Part shown: positions 51,318 through 60,780 of the stretch, piece after piece
Layout of the letters: every line of letters starts with the position of its first letter
Numbering within the stretch: the first letter of the stretch is position 1
Notes under the pieces: model-generated
Databases searched by the model: none
The model's input: only the letters and a program-made list of their open reading frames with translations
What the model was told of the DNA's origin: nothing
NCBI GenBank assembly: GCA_947089135.1
Contig: CAMUJF010000001.1
Coordinates: 186,001-250,000, forward strand
Length of the DNA: 64,000 nucleotides
DNA from: an uncultured Clostridia bacterium
GTDB taxonomy: Bacteria > Bacillota > Clostridia > Oscillospirales > Ruminococcaceae
Reading direction: 5' to 3'
Position numbers and translations under genes: made by a program

Positions 51318-52592
51318 ATGAGCGAGGAAAAACTTACCATTGACGGCTTTGGCGAAGTGGAAATGGACGCCATCGGCGAAATAATGAACATAACCATGGG
51401 ATCGGCGGCCACTGCTGTTTCAAATATGCTTTCAGCCAAGGTATGGATCACTACCCCGCAGGTGAAGGTCATCAGATCCGATGAGCTGTCGTTTCCTGAG
51501 CTGGAACCGTCTATTATGGTCAAAATCAAATATACCCAAGGAGTTTCGGGCGAGAACGTTCTTGTACTCAAGCAGAACGACGTTCAGCTCATTCTCAATC
51601 AGCTTATGGGTCTGCCTCTGGAGATCAGCGATGATTTTCAGTTCGACGAAATGAATATTTCCGCAGTGTGCGAGGTAATGAACCAGATGATGGGCGCGTC
51701 GGCTACGGCGCTTTCAGAGATCATCGAAACGACGGTCGACATCTCCACACCTGAGGCTGTCGTTCAGGAGGGCGGCGCGGACGCGGTAAGGCAGGAGATA
51801 TACGATCTGACCGGTCAGGAGCATGTCTGCATCGTAAAGTTCGACCTTACTATTGACGGTGTTATAAAGTCGGAATTTATTTCAGTGCTTACTATCAGTC
51901 TTGCCAAGGAAATGGCTGACAAGATGATGACAGGCTATAACAATATTATGGACAGCATTGAGGAGACTGAGCCTGCTCCCGCACCTGCTCCTGCGGCTTC
52001 GGCAGGCGGAGGCGCGTCAATGTCCCAGGAACAGATAGAGGCTATGATGGGCGGAGGAGCTGCTCCGCAGCCCGCGGCGCCTCAGATGCCTCAGCAGCCT
52101 ATGGGAGCTGCGCCTATGCCGGGAGTTCCCGCCGCAGGTGCAATGCCTCAGATGCCATACGGTCAGCCTATGGATCCGAATATGGCGGCTATGTACGGCG
52201 GATATCCTCCCCAGGGAATGTATCCTCAGATGCCTATGCAGCCTGCTATGCCTCCTATGAACGTTCAGCCTGTGCAGCTTCAGAATTTTGCTGCGTACAA
52301 TAACGCTAACCTTAATCAGGATCAGAACGACAATCTGAAGCTTCTGATGAACGTTCCGCTGAATGTTACCGTAGAAATCGGTTCGGCTGTCAAGAAGGTC
52401 AAGGAGATACTTGATTTCTCGCAGGGTACCATTATTGAGCTTGAACGTCAGGCGGGCGCTCCGGTTGACATTATCGTAAACGGCAACCTTATTGCCAAAG
52501 GCGACGTGGTGGTTATCGACGACAACTTCGCCGTGAGGATCACGGAGATAATAAAGTCCAAATTCCTGGAATCGCTGGGCGGCAAGGAATAG
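51318..52592 (+). CDS. fliY: Flagellar motor switch phosphatase FliY
   Basis: 424 residues. The N-terminal two-thirds is a CheC-like phosphatase with two active-site motifs, MDAIGEIMNITMG (E-x-x-N) and CEVMNQMMG (E-x-x-N), both intact. A Pro/Met/Gln-rich linker of about 100 residues joins it to a C-terminal FliN/SpoA domain (VEIGSAVKKVKEILDFSQGT). The N-terminal CheY-binding peptide known in Bacillus FliY (EIDALL-like) is not seen. It dephosphorylates CheY-P at the switch and forms the FliN ring. Confidence 0.93.
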   Translation: MSEEKLTIDGFGEVEMDAIGEIMNITMGSAATAVSNMLSAKVWITTPQVKVIRSDELSFPELEPSIMVKIKYTQGVSGENVLVLKQNDVQLILNQLMGLPLEISDDFQFDEMNISAVCEVMNQMMGASATALSEIIETTVDISTPEAVVQEGGADAVRQEIYDLTGQEHVCIVKFDLTIDGVIKSEFISVLTISLAKEMADKMMTGYNNIMDSIEETEPAPAPAPAASAGGGASMSQEQIEAMMGGGAAPQPAAPQMPQQPMGAAPMPGVPAAGAMPQMPYGQPMDPNMAAMYGGYPPQGMYPQMPMQPAMPPMNVQPVQLQNFAAYNNANLNQDQNDNLKLLMNVPLNVTVEIGSAVKKVKEILDFSQGTIIELERQAGAPVDIIVNGNLIAKGDVVVIDDNFAVRITEIIKSKFLESLGGKE

Positions 52593-52763
52593 GCACAGAT
52601 AGTTTTCCTGCGCAGCATTGCACAGGAGTCATGGGACTAACAGCTTCCGGCAGACCGCGTGGCTGTACCATAAATAAAATATTATATTCAGGGAAACGGA
52701 ACCGCCCGACGTTCCCGTAGGAAACGACAAAATATTTCCGAGGCGGAGAAACGGAGTTTTATT

Positions 52764-53126
52764 ATGGATAAGAAAATTTTGCTTGTGGACGACGCCGCAT
52801 TCATGCGAATGATGATCAAGGACGCGCTCACCAAAAACGGATATACAAATATTCTTGAGGCTGCCGACGGCGAGGCTGCCTGCGCTACATATGCGGCGGA
52901 AAAGCCCGACCTTATCATCATGGACATCACAATGCCCAACAAGACCGGTATTGAGGCTCTCAGAGACATCAAGGCTTCCGATCCCGGCGCAAAGATAGTT
53001 ATGTGCTCCGCTATGGGTCAGGAATCCATGGTTGTTGAAGCTATCAAGCTGGGCGCTCTCGACTTTATCGTTAAGCCCTTTAAGGCGGACAGAATTCTCC
53101 AGACAGTTCAGAAGGTTCTGGGCTGA
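52764..53126 (+). CDS. cheY: Chemotaxis response regulator CheY
   Basis: 120 residues, a lone receiver domain. Acidic pocket Asp9 and Asp10 (LLVDDAAFMR), phosphoacceptor Asp54 (IIMDITMP), Ser82 at the Thr/Ser switch and Lys104 (FIVKPF). CheY-P binds FliM/FliY to control rotation. RBS is present upstream. It is separated from fliY by 171 bases of moderately structured DNA. The kinase CheA is not in this window. Confidence 0.94.
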   Translation: MDKKILLVDDAAFMRMMIKDALTKNGYTNILEAADGEAACATYAAEKPDLIIMDITMPNKTGIEALRDIKASDPGAKIVMCSAMGQESMVVEAIKLGALDFIVKPFKADRILQTVQKVLG

Positions 53127-53129
53127 TAA

Positions 53130-53543
53130 ATGGACGGAGAAGCCTTTACCGTTATATGCGCTCTTCTCGGTATTATCGGACTGATCTTTCTTTCGCTTTA
53201 CGCTGTGGGATGGCTTAAAAAGCGTCTTCACGGCGGGAGCTTCGGAAATATGGGAAACGCTGTCAGGATACGCGAATGCGTCAGTATTGCCGCGGATAAA
53301 CAGCTTATGATAATCACCGTCGGCAGCAAAACAATGCTGATAGGCGTAACGGTAAATTCCGTAAGCAAGATATGCGATCTTGAGGAATCGGATATTGCTG
53401 CTTACGAAGCTGCGGACAGTCCGTCCGAGAGCGGATTCCTTCAAAGTCTGAAAAAGGCTTTTGCCGAAAGGAACGCCGCCGGAGCCGAGGCTGAAAACCC
53501 TGAAAGTGAAAAGGACGGGCGGAATGAAAAAAATGATTTTTAA
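53130..53543 (+). CDS. fliO: Flagellar export component FliO/FliZ
   Basis: 137 residues. One membrane helix near the N-terminus (FTVICALLGIIGLIFLSLYAVGWLKKR region), then a small beta domain (VRIRECVSIAADKQLMIITV), then a polar tail. This is the shape of FliO, which helps fold FliP. The gene starts 3 bases after the cheY stop and overlaps fliP by 20 bases. Confidence 0.85.
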   Translation: MDGEAFTVICALLGIIGLIFLSLYAVGWLKKRLHGGSFGNMGNAVRIRECVSIAADKQLMIITVGSKTMLIGVTVNSVSKICDLEESDIAAYEAADSPSESGFLQSLKKAFAERNAAGAEAENPESEKDGRNEKNDF

Positions 53544-54498
53544 AAGATTTGCCGCAGCGTCCGCAGGTATATTGTGCGCCGCGGCTATGGTTGTTTCGTT
53601 TCCTGTCGTGACAGCTTACGCAGTATCCAGTCCGGCGGAAGGCACAGGCTATGTTACGACCATACCGAACGTTGAGACCAGCGTACCTCAGACAGAACAG
53701 ATCCAGCCCGAGCAGACAGCTCAGACCTTGCAGACAGACCGGGACGGTCAGCCTGTTGAGGGAACTGCCGTAACAGGCACGCTTCCTTACGACGAGCCCG
53801 TTACGGACGATCGCGGCGCGGCGGATAATCTGCTGGATCAGTTCGGCATAAATGAAAGCTCTACGACGATCGACCTCATTATACTGATCACGATACTTTC
53901 TCTTGCGCCGTCGATACTGATAATGATGACTTGCTTTACGCGCATCATTATTTCGTTTTCGCTGCTGAGAAACGCAATGGGAGTTCAGCAAACACCTCCT
54001 AATCAGATAATGATCGGTCTTGCGCTGTTTTTGACCCTATTTATTATGAATCCGGTTATTTCAGAGATGAACGAGGTCGCTTATGTGCCCTATAAAAACG
54101 GCGAGTATACGTCGGTGGAGGCAGTGCAGGCGGCTTCGGTCCCGCTGAAAAAATGGATGCTCCAACACACAAGCAACGACTCAATGAGTTTCTTCATGGG
54201 ACTGACGGAAACGGAGGTCGAGGCTCAGACCGAAGAGGAATTTGCCGAGGAGATTAGCTTTGTGGTAGTTGTTCCCGCTTTTATCCTCAGCGAGATCAAA
54301 ATAGGCTTTGAGATCGGTTTCCTGCTTTACATTCCTTTTCTTATAATAGATATTATAGTTTCCACGATACTGATGTCGATGGGTATGATGATGCTGCCGC
54401 CGACGACGGTCTCGATCCCGTTTAAGCTGCTGTTGTTTATTATGTGCGACGGCTGGACGCTCTTGATCGAATCGCTTGTCAAAGGCTTTAACGCTTAG
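53524..54498 (+). CDS. fliP: Flagellar export gate protein FliP
   Basis: 324 residues, with a signal-like N-terminus (FAAASAGILCAAAMVVSF) followed by a Gln/Thr-rich segment, both common in Firmicute FliP. The core is intact: PSILIMMTCFTRIIISFSLL, NAMGVQQTPPNQIMIGLALF and IDIIVSTILMSMGMMMLPP. It forms the pore of the export gate with FliQ and FliR. Start: ATG 53524 inside fliO, with AAAAGGACGGGCGG upstream. Confidence 0.94.
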   Translation: MKKMIFKRFAAASAGILCAAAMVVSFPVVTAYAVSSPAEGTGYVTTIPNVETSVPQTEQIQPEQTAQTLQTDRDGQPVEGTAVTGTLPYDEPVTDDRGAADNLLDQFGINESSTTIDLIILITILSLAPSILIMMTCFTRIIISFSLLRNAMGVQQTPPNQIMIGLALFLTLFIMNPVISEMNEVAYVPYKNGEYTSVEAVQAASVPLKKWMLQHTSNDSMSFFMGLTETEVEAQTEEEFAEEISFVVVVPAFILSEIKIGFEIGFLLYIPFLIIDIIVSTILMSMGMMMLPPTTVSIPFKLLLFIMCDGWTLLIESLVKGFNA

Positions 54499-54509
54499 GA
54501 GGTGCGGTT

Positions 54510-54794
54510 ATGCTTACGGAATCGGTGATCCTGGAAATATTTCGCGAGGCACTGATACTGGCGATAAAGCTTGCCGGACCGCTGCTGCTGATAAGTATGC
54601 TTGTGGGTCTGGTTATTGCGATACTCCAGGCGGCGACTCAGGTTCACGAGCAGACGCTTACTTTTGTGCCTAAAGCCCTTACTATCGTAGTGCTTCTGCT
54701 TTTGCTGGCTCCTATGATGATAAGCTCCTGTAATGCGTTTCTTATGCGGATATTTGAGCTTATAGCGCAGGTGAGCAGCCAGAGACTAACATAG
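54510..54794 (+). CDS. fliQ: Flagellar export gate protein FliQ
   Basis: 94 residues, two membrane helices. EALILAIKLAGPLLLISMLV and ILQAATQVHEQTLTFVPK are diagnostic. RBS AGGAGG directly after fliP. Confidence 0.95.
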   Translation: MLTESVILEIFREALILAIKLAGPLLLISMLVGLVIAILQAATQVHEQTLTFVPKALTIVVLLLLLAPMMISSCNAFLMRIFELIAQVSSQRLT

Positions 54795-54816
54795 TCCGCG
54801 GCGGAAAGGAGCGCGC

Positions 54817-55602
54817 GTGGATTTCTTTACGGTTTTGTTCCGGAGCTTTGAGACCAATTTGCTGGTCTTTGCCCGGATGCTGGGAATATTCATTTTTAAC
54901 CCGATCCTGTCGAGACGGAATATCCCCACGATTGCAAAGGTAACAGTTACTATTTTTATTACATATATTGCCATACTTGTGGTTCAGCCCGAACCCGTTG
55001 ATACGGGTACTCAAACCTGGGTCTATCTTATGATGATATGCCGCGAGACTGTTATAGGACTCATTTTCGGCTTCATCACAGACCTTTTCTTCTACACTGT
55101 TCAGGTGGCGGGAGAGGTCATGGATATGCAGTCCGGTCTTGGTATGGCAAAGGTATTTGACCCCGAATCAAACGTACAGATGTCAGTAATGGGTTCGTTC
55201 ATCAGCTTTATGATGTACCTTTACTTCTTTGCCACGAACGCTCATCTGACTCTTATAAGACTTTTCATTATGTCTTACGACATAATCCCCATGGGCAGCG
55301 GCGGGTTTAATCCCGAGCTTGGATACGTTGTCGCATCCTACTTTTCCGTTGTGTTGGCTTTGGTAATAAAGCTTGCAATGCCTATAATGGCGGCGGAATT
55401 TATCCTCGAATTCTGTATGGGAGTACTGATGAAATCGGTTCCCCAGATACAGATAATGGTTGTCAATATCCAGCTTAAGGTGGCGTTCGGTTTTGCAATG
55501 CTGTTTTTAATGGCTGTGCCGCTGTCGGACTTCATTGACGGATACCTGGAAAAATGGCTCGAAGCTCTTGAGACGTTTATGTCGGCAATCCCCGCGGTTT
55601 AG
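54817..55602 (+). CDS. fliR: Flagellar export gate protein FliR
   Basis: 261 residues, about six membrane helices. RMLGIFIFNPILSRRNIPTI near the start, GEVMDMQSGLGMAKVFDP in the middle and the PQIQIMVVNIQLKVAFGF stretch are family motifs. Start: GTG 54817 with GAAAGGAG. flhB follows after 141 bases. Confidence 0.94.
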   Translation: MDFFTVLFRSFETNLLVFARMLGIFIFNPILSRRNIPTIAKVTVTIFITYIAILVVQPEPVDTGTQTWVYLMMICRETVIGLIFGFITDLFFYTVQVAGEVMDMQSGLGMAKVFDPESNVQMSVMGSFISFMMYLYFFATNAHLTLIRLFIMSYDIIPMGSGGFNPELGYVVASYFSVVLALVIKLAMPIMAAEFILEFCMGVLMKSVPQIQIMVVNIQLKVAFGFAMLFLMAVPLSDFIDGYLEKWLEALETFMSAIPAV

Positions 55603-55743
55603 TTCCGAAGTACAGGAACGCGGCGGGGAAGTGCTCCGAAGACGATAACCAATAAATTAAGACGACCCTTTCGGCGGCGCGGAGCTGATACTTTTATGCT
55701 GTCCGTGTCAGTCGGAAATACCTATAGATAAAGGAAGAATCCT

Positions 55744-56874
55744 ATGGCTGAAGGTACAACCGGTGAGAAAACCGAGGAAGCTACCCCTCATAAACGCCGT
55801 GAACAGCGCAAAGAGGGCAACGTTATGCAGAGCAAGGACGTGGTTACCGCCGCGTTCATAATGCTGGCGTTCTTCATTCTGAGACTGACTGCAAAGCTTA
55901 TGTACAGCTTCACGACAAGCAGCATGACCTATTGGTTTACGCTTGCGGGCGGCGGTATGGACGACAACGGCACGCGCATCGACGGAATGGAGATAGCTCC
56001 GAAGCTTATCCTTGAGATAGGAAAGGTGCTGCTCTTTACTGCGGGACCTCTCCTGCTGGCTTCATTGCTTATCCCGATAATCGCCACAGGTATACAGACA
56101 AAATTTATTTTTTCAAAAAAATCCTTTCAGTTCAAGCTGAGCAAGCTTAACCCTATGCAGGGGATCAAGAAAATGTTTTCCGTAAGCTCTCTTTTCGAGC
56201 TTGCAAAATCCCTAATAAAAATGATAATCCTTATGGCTGTGGTCTATAGCGAGATACAAAGCCGCGTTGTAGACTTTGCAAGGCTCATGCAGCTCGACCT
56301 TATTTCGGGTCTGCTGTATGTCGCGGAAGCCATATTCGCCATATGCATGAAGATCGCAATGGTTTTCGTTGCGGTTGCCGCGGTGGACTTCCTGTTCCAG
56401 AAGTACAAATGGGAAAAGGACATGAAAATGACAAAGCAGGAGGTCAAGGAAGAGTACAAGCAAATGGAGGGCGACCCGCAGATCAAGGGCAAGAGACGTC
56501 AGAAACAGCAGCAGATGGCTATGAGCCGTATGATGCAGGACGTTCCGAGCGCAGACGTGGTTATAAGAAACCCTACTCACTTTGCTGTGGCTGTGAAGTA
56601 CGACGACGCTGTGGGCAAGGCTCCCGTGGTGGTTGCCAAGGGCGCTGACAATCTGGCGTTCAGAATAATAGACAAAGCCGAGGAGAACGGTGTGGCGGTA
56701 GTGGAAAACGTCCCGCTGGCAAGAGGTCTCTATAAGGCTGTGGACGTGGGCAGAGAGATACCTTACGATTTTTGGCGCGAGGTAGCCGAGGTGCTGGCTT
56801 TTGTATACGGTCTGAAGGGCAAGGCTCCCAAGGGAATGGAACTGAATACTAATGTCAATTATCCTAATTATTAA
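55744..56874 (+). CDS. flhB: Flagellar export switch protein FlhB
   Basis: 376 residues. N-terminal EKTEEATPHKRREQRKEGNV, four membrane helices, and a cytoplasmic domain with the autocleavage site NPTH in VVIRNPTHFAVAVKYDD, which cuts between Asn and Pro to change export from rod/hook to filament substrates. RBS ATAAAGGAAG. Confidence 0.96.
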   Translation: MAEGTTGEKTEEATPHKRREQRKEGNVMQSKDVVTAAFIMLAFFILRLTAKLMYSFTTSSMTYWFTLAGGGMDDNGTRIDGMEIAPKLILEIGKVLLFTAGPLLLASLLIPIIATGIQTKFIFSKKSFQFKLSKLNPMQGIKKMFSVSSLFELAKSLIKMIILMAVVYSEIQSRVVDFARLMQLDLISGLLYVAEAIFAICMKIAMVFVAVAAVDFLFQKYKWEKDMKMTKQEVKEEYKQMEGDPQIKGKRRQKQQQMAMSRMMQDVPSADVVIRNPTHFAVAVKYDDAVGKAPVVVAKGADNLAFRIIDKAEENGVAVVENVPLARGLYKAVDVGREIPYDFWREVAEVLAFVYGLKGKAPKGMELNTNVNYPNY

Positions 56875-56972
56875 CACCGACCCGACGCTTAACATAAAAG
56901 AGAAACGCAAGCTATTCTCATAAAAAAACATACTCCCAAACCTCTTATAGGAAAGGCAGGCTGCGTTATACC

Positions 56973-59054
56973 GTGAAAAAAATATTGAATAACATGGTAA
57001 CGGTATTCGTTATCCTGGCGATATTCCTTATCATCATTCCGCTGCCCACCTGGCTGCTGGATATGCTGTTCGTTGTGAACATCGCACTTTCGCTTGTTAT
57101 TCTGCTTATTACAATGTATATCAAGGAGCCGTTGGAATTCTCCATATTCCCCTCAATGCTCCTTATCACCACAATTTTCAGGCTGGGTCTTAATATTTCG
57201 TCGACCCGACTTATACTGTTCCAACAGGGTTATGCGGGACAGATCGTAAAGGCGTTCGGTCAGTTCGTTATGAAAGGCAATGCGCTTATCGGTTTTATAG
57301 TTTTTATACTTATAACCGTGGTGCAGATGCTGGTAGTAACAAAGGGCGCGGAACGTGTTGCAGAGGTAACCGCAAGGTTTACTTTGGACGCTATGCCCGG
57401 TAAGCAAATGGCTATTGACGCCGACCTTAACTCCGGTATTATCAACGAGGACGAAGCCAAACTCCGCCGATCCAAGATTCAGCGCGAATCCGATTTCTTC
57501 GGAGCTATGGACGGTGCCTCCAAATTCGTAAAGGGAGACGCGACATTCTCCATTGTTGCCGCCATAGTTAACCTGTTGGGCGGCGCGGTGGTTGGTCTTG
57601 TTTTCGACGGAATGGAATTTATGGACGTTCTGTCAACCTACACTATCGCGACCGTAGGCGACGGTCTCTGCTCGCAGATACCCGCGCTTCTTATCTCTAC
57701 GGCAATGGGTATGATAGTTACCCGTTCCGCTTCGGAGGACAGCCTCAATATCGACATCAAGAACCAGTTCACGGCTCAGCCGCTGGTGCTTATTATCGCG
57801 GGCATGGTAATGTTTGTGATGATGCTTATACCGGGTTTCCCGAAACTTCAGCTTCTGGTTCTCGGCGCAATGCTTCTGGTTCTCGGAATCATGCTTATGC
57901 GCACTCAGAAAGAGCTTGCGGCGGAAACAGACATCACCGCTCAGGAGATGTCCGAAAACAGGGAAGCGCTATCCGAAATGGAGTACTACAAGGATATCGA
58001 CAACGTTTACAAGCTGCTTAACGTTGAACCCATTGAAATGGAGTTCGGCTACAGCCTTATCCCTCTTGCAGACGAAAGTTCGGGCGGCACGCTGATAGAG
58101 CGCGTGGTTATTTTCCGAAAGCAGTTTGCCATGGATATGGGTATGGTTTTCCCGTCGGTAAGAATGACGGATAACCAGCATATCAACCCAAACCAGTATG
58201 TTATAAAGGTAAAGGGCGAGATCGTGGCTCATGCGGAGATACTTATGGATCACTACCTTGCTCTCGACAGCGGAAGCGTTACAAGAGAGATCGACGGAAT
58301 AGACACCGTTGAACCCGCCTTTAACATTCCCGCGAAATGGATACCCGAGCAGGATAAGCTTCGGGCGGAGATCGCAGGCTACACGCTTATCGACCCGACT
58401 TCGGTAATCATTACCCACCTGTCGGAGATAATAAAGAATTATGCTCACGAACTGCTGTCAAGGCAGGACGTGAAAACCATGCTCGACAAGCTAAGACAGA
58501 CCAACGCTGCTGTGGTGGACGACATCGTGCCGAACATTGTTTCTCCCGCGTATCTGCAAAAGGTGCTTTGTCTGCTGCTGAAAGAGGGCGTGCCTGTAAG
58601 AGACCTCCAGACCATTCTGGAAACTATTGCGGACAATCAGTACAACATGAAGGACGTGGATATTACCACGGAGTACGTCCGTCAGGCTTTGAAGCGCACT
58701 ATTACCCGCAGATTCTCGGACGGCGGTCAGATAAGAGTCCTTACTCTCGATACGGATACGGAAAACAAGATAGTGGCTTCCGTGAAGAAATCCGAACAGG
58801 GTTCCTACCTTGCGATGGATCCGCAGACAATGCAGAACCTTGTTACAGCTCTTAACGACCAGATAGAAAGAGTCAAGGACGTTGTTCCTATGCCTATCGT
58901 GCTGACTTCGCCTATTGTGCGCATTTACTTTAAAAAGCTTATCGACCAGTTTATACCCAATGTTACGGTGCTTTCGTTCAGCGAGATAGATAATTCCGTA
59001 CAGATACAGGCTGTGGGAAATGTCGCTCTCGACGCTGATACGGCGGGAGTCTGA
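56973..59054 (+). CDS. flhA: Flagellar export gate protein FlhA
   Basis: 693 residues. The N-terminal eight-helix membrane domain includes the FHIPEP-family segment EFSIFPSMLLITTIFRLGLN and the FVKGDATFS motif. The cytoplasmic domain docks export chaperones. Start: GTG 56973 with ATAGGAAAGG. A possible internal promoter, TTAACA-18-TATTCT (56889-56918), lies in the gap after flhB. flhF and flhG, usually next, are missing; the sigma-28 gene follows instead. Confidence 0.96.
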   Translation: MKKILNNMVTVFVILAIFLIIIPLPTWLLDMLFVVNIALSLVILLITMYIKEPLEFSIFPSMLLITTIFRLGLNISSTRLILFQQGYAGQIVKAFGQFVMKGNALIGFIVFILITVVQMLVVTKGAERVAEVTARFTLDAMPGKQMAIDADLNSGIINEDEAKLRRSKIQRESDFFGAMDGASKFVKGDATFSIVAAIVNLLGGAVVGLVFDGMEFMDVLSTYTIATVGDGLCSQIPALLISTAMGMIVTRSASEDSLNIDIKNQFTAQPLVLIIAGMVMFVMMLIPGFPKLQLLVLGAMLLVLGIMLMRTQKELAAETDITAQEMSENREALSEMEYYKDIDNVYKLLNVEPIEMEFGYSLIPLADESSGGTLIERVVIFRKQFAMDMGMVFPSVRMTDNQHINPNQYVIKVKGEIVAHAEILMDHYLALDSGSVTREIDGIDTVEPAFNIPAKWIPEQDKLRAEIAGYTLIDPTSVIITHLSEIIKNYAHELLSRQDVKTMLDKLRQTNAAVVDDIVPNIVSPAYLQKVLCLLLKEGVPVRDLQTILETIADNQYNMKDVDITTEYVRQALKRTITRRFSDGGQIRVLTLDTDTENKIVASVKKSEQGSYLAMDPQTMQNLVTALNDQIERVKDVVPMPIVLTSPIVRIYFKKLIDQFIPNVTVLSFSEIDNSVQIQAVGNVALDADTAGV

Positions 59055-59182
59055 TCCCCGCAGGCAAGGTGGTGCATGATTCGGGCGGAAAAAGCGTTTT
59101 ACGGCGCATAACGAGTCCCTCTTGTGTTACGCTGTTTTCTGCTTCTTAAATTACTGCATCTAATATGGCGGAGGTGAGTTCT

Positions 59183-59953
59183 GTGGCCGGTAAAGCGGAT
59201 AACGTAAAAGAAGAAAGAGCGCTTTTGCTGCTGAGATACAAGGAGACCGGCGACAAGGGTCTTCGGAACCGCGTTATCATGGCTTATATGAATATCGTCA
59301 AATACGCCGCGCTGTCAACAAGGAATATGTACATAAAATTTGCGGAAACCGACGACGTTATCAACGAGGCGACTATCGCCCTGATGAGCGCAATTGACAG
59401 CTTCGATCCTAAAAAGGGCGTGAAATTTGAGACCTACGCGTCCATAAAGGTCAGGGGCGCTATCATAGATTTTATCAGACGGCAGGACTTTATCCCCCGC
59501 GGGATAAGGCGTTTTGCGAGAGATTATGACGAGGCTTATTCTTCTCTTTACGAGGAGTTGGACAGGGAGCCTACCACGGAGGAAATGGCGGAAAGAATGA
59601 AGCTTTCCGTTGAAAAGCTTGAAAGCTGCACCGCTCAGGCTGCCGCAGCACAGACTCTTTCCTTTGAGGAAATGGTCATGGACAGCGGCTTCGATATCGC
59701 CGAAAAGGCGGACGACGACGGAATGTGGTCGGCGGAGGCGGGGGTACACAGGCAGGAAAAGCTTATGTATCTTGCCGAGGCTATCAAGTCCCTTAAGGAC
59801 AGGGAAAGACTTGTGGTCACGCTTTATTACTATGAAAAACTCAGGTTTTCCGACATCGGAAAGGTTCTTGAGGTTTCGGAAAGCCGCGTTTGTCAGATAC
59901 ACGCGCAGGCTGTTCAAAAAATGAAAAAATATCTTGCAGACTATTTGAACTAA
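59183..59953 (+). CDS. fliA: Flagellar sigma factor FliA/SigD (sigma-28)
   Basis: 256 residues. Region 2 (VIMAYMNIVKYAALSTRN, then EATIALMSAIDSFDPKKGVK and FETYASIKVRGAIIDFIRRQ) and region 4 (LKDRERLVVTLYYYEKLRFS, then DIGKVLEVSESRVCQIHAQA) are complete. It directs transcription of late flagellar genes. Start: GTG 59183, 8 bases after GGAGG; the ATG at 59165 precedes that site. flgM is not in the window. Confidence 0.95.
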   Translation: MAGKADNVKEERALLLLRYKETGDKGLRNRVIMAYMNIVKYAALSTRNMYIKFAETDDVINEATIALMSAIDSFDPKKGVKFETYASIKVRGAIIDFIRRQDFIPRGIRRFARDYDEAYSSLYEELDREPTTEEMAERMKLSVEKLESCTAQAAAAQTLSFEEMVMDSGFDIAEKADDDGMWSAEAGVHRQEKLMYLAEAIKSLKDRERLVVTLYYYEKLRFSDIGKVLEVSESRVCQIHAQAVQKMKKYLADYLN

Positions 59954-59968
59954 GGAGGAGGCTTTAAT

Positions 59969-60724
59969 ATGCTCAGAGGCTACTATACTGCGGCAAACGG
60001 CATAATCAACGAGCAGAGGATACTCAACGTCATCACCAATAACCTTGCCAATGCAAAAACGGCGGGCTATAAGGCTGACGAGGCTATTCCTACCACTTTT
60101 GCGGAGGAGCTGCTGCTCATCAACGGCAGGCACAGTCAAACGGGTACTATCCGTTATCGCACTATCGACTATACCTACACCAATACGGAGCAAGGCACTT
60201 TTGAGAATACGGGCTCGCGTCTTGATATGCTGCTTGTGGGAAATATTTATTTCAACATCGAGGAACGCAGATCGGGAGAGACTCTTCTCAGCAGGAACGG
60301 TCAGTTTACCATAAACGGCGAGGGTTATCTTACCCTCGGTACTACGGGGTATGTTCTTGACGAAAACGGCGAGCGCATTCAGCTCGGCACCGCTGATTTT
60401 CAGGTTGATCGCTTCGGCGAGATAACCACCGGGGACGGCAGGGTTTTTCAGCTAGGACTCAGCTATGTGGCTCCCGAATCGGACGTGGAAAAGGTGGACG
60501 ACAACCTTATGAGACCTTACGAGGAAGCTCCTATAGGTAATCTTCCAGAGGGGCTTATCTATAGGGTCGAGCAGGGTTGGTTCGAGCGTTCCAACGTTGA
60601 CGTGGCGGAGGAGACTATTGCCGCTATGGACGCGCAGCACGTTTTTACTGCGTGCAGCTCCGCCCTCAAGATCGCAAACAGTATAAATCAGCTTGCGGTA
60701 AACGAGCTTGCAAGCATTAACTGA
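59969..60724 (+). CDS. flgF: Flagellar hook-basal body protein, FlgF/FlhO-like
   Basis: 251 residues. Rod/hook family N-terminus (LRGYYTAANGIINEQRILNV, then ITNNLANAKTAGYKADEA) and C-terminal FERSNVDVAEETIAAMDAQH. It probably forms part of the distal rod. The first of two tandem paralogues after fliA; assigning FlgF, FlgG, FlhO or FlhP between them is uncertain. RBS AAGGAGGAGG. Confidence 0.85.
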   Translation: MLRGYYTAANGIINEQRILNVITNNLANAKTAGYKADEAIPTTFAEELLLINGRHSQTGTIRYRTIDYTYTNTEQGTFENTGSRLDMLLVGNIYFNIEERRSGETLLSRNGQFTINGEGYLTLGTTGYVLDENGERIQLGTADFQVDRFGEITTGDGRVFQLGLSYVAPESDVEKVDDNLMRPYEEAPIGNLPEGLIYRVEQGWFERSNVDVAEETIAAMDAQHVFTACSSALKIANSINQLAVNELASIN

Positions 60725-60780
60725 GCGGCACGGTAAAGAGTTGACCGCGTTCGGAATAAATCAGGAAAGGAACAGAAGCT

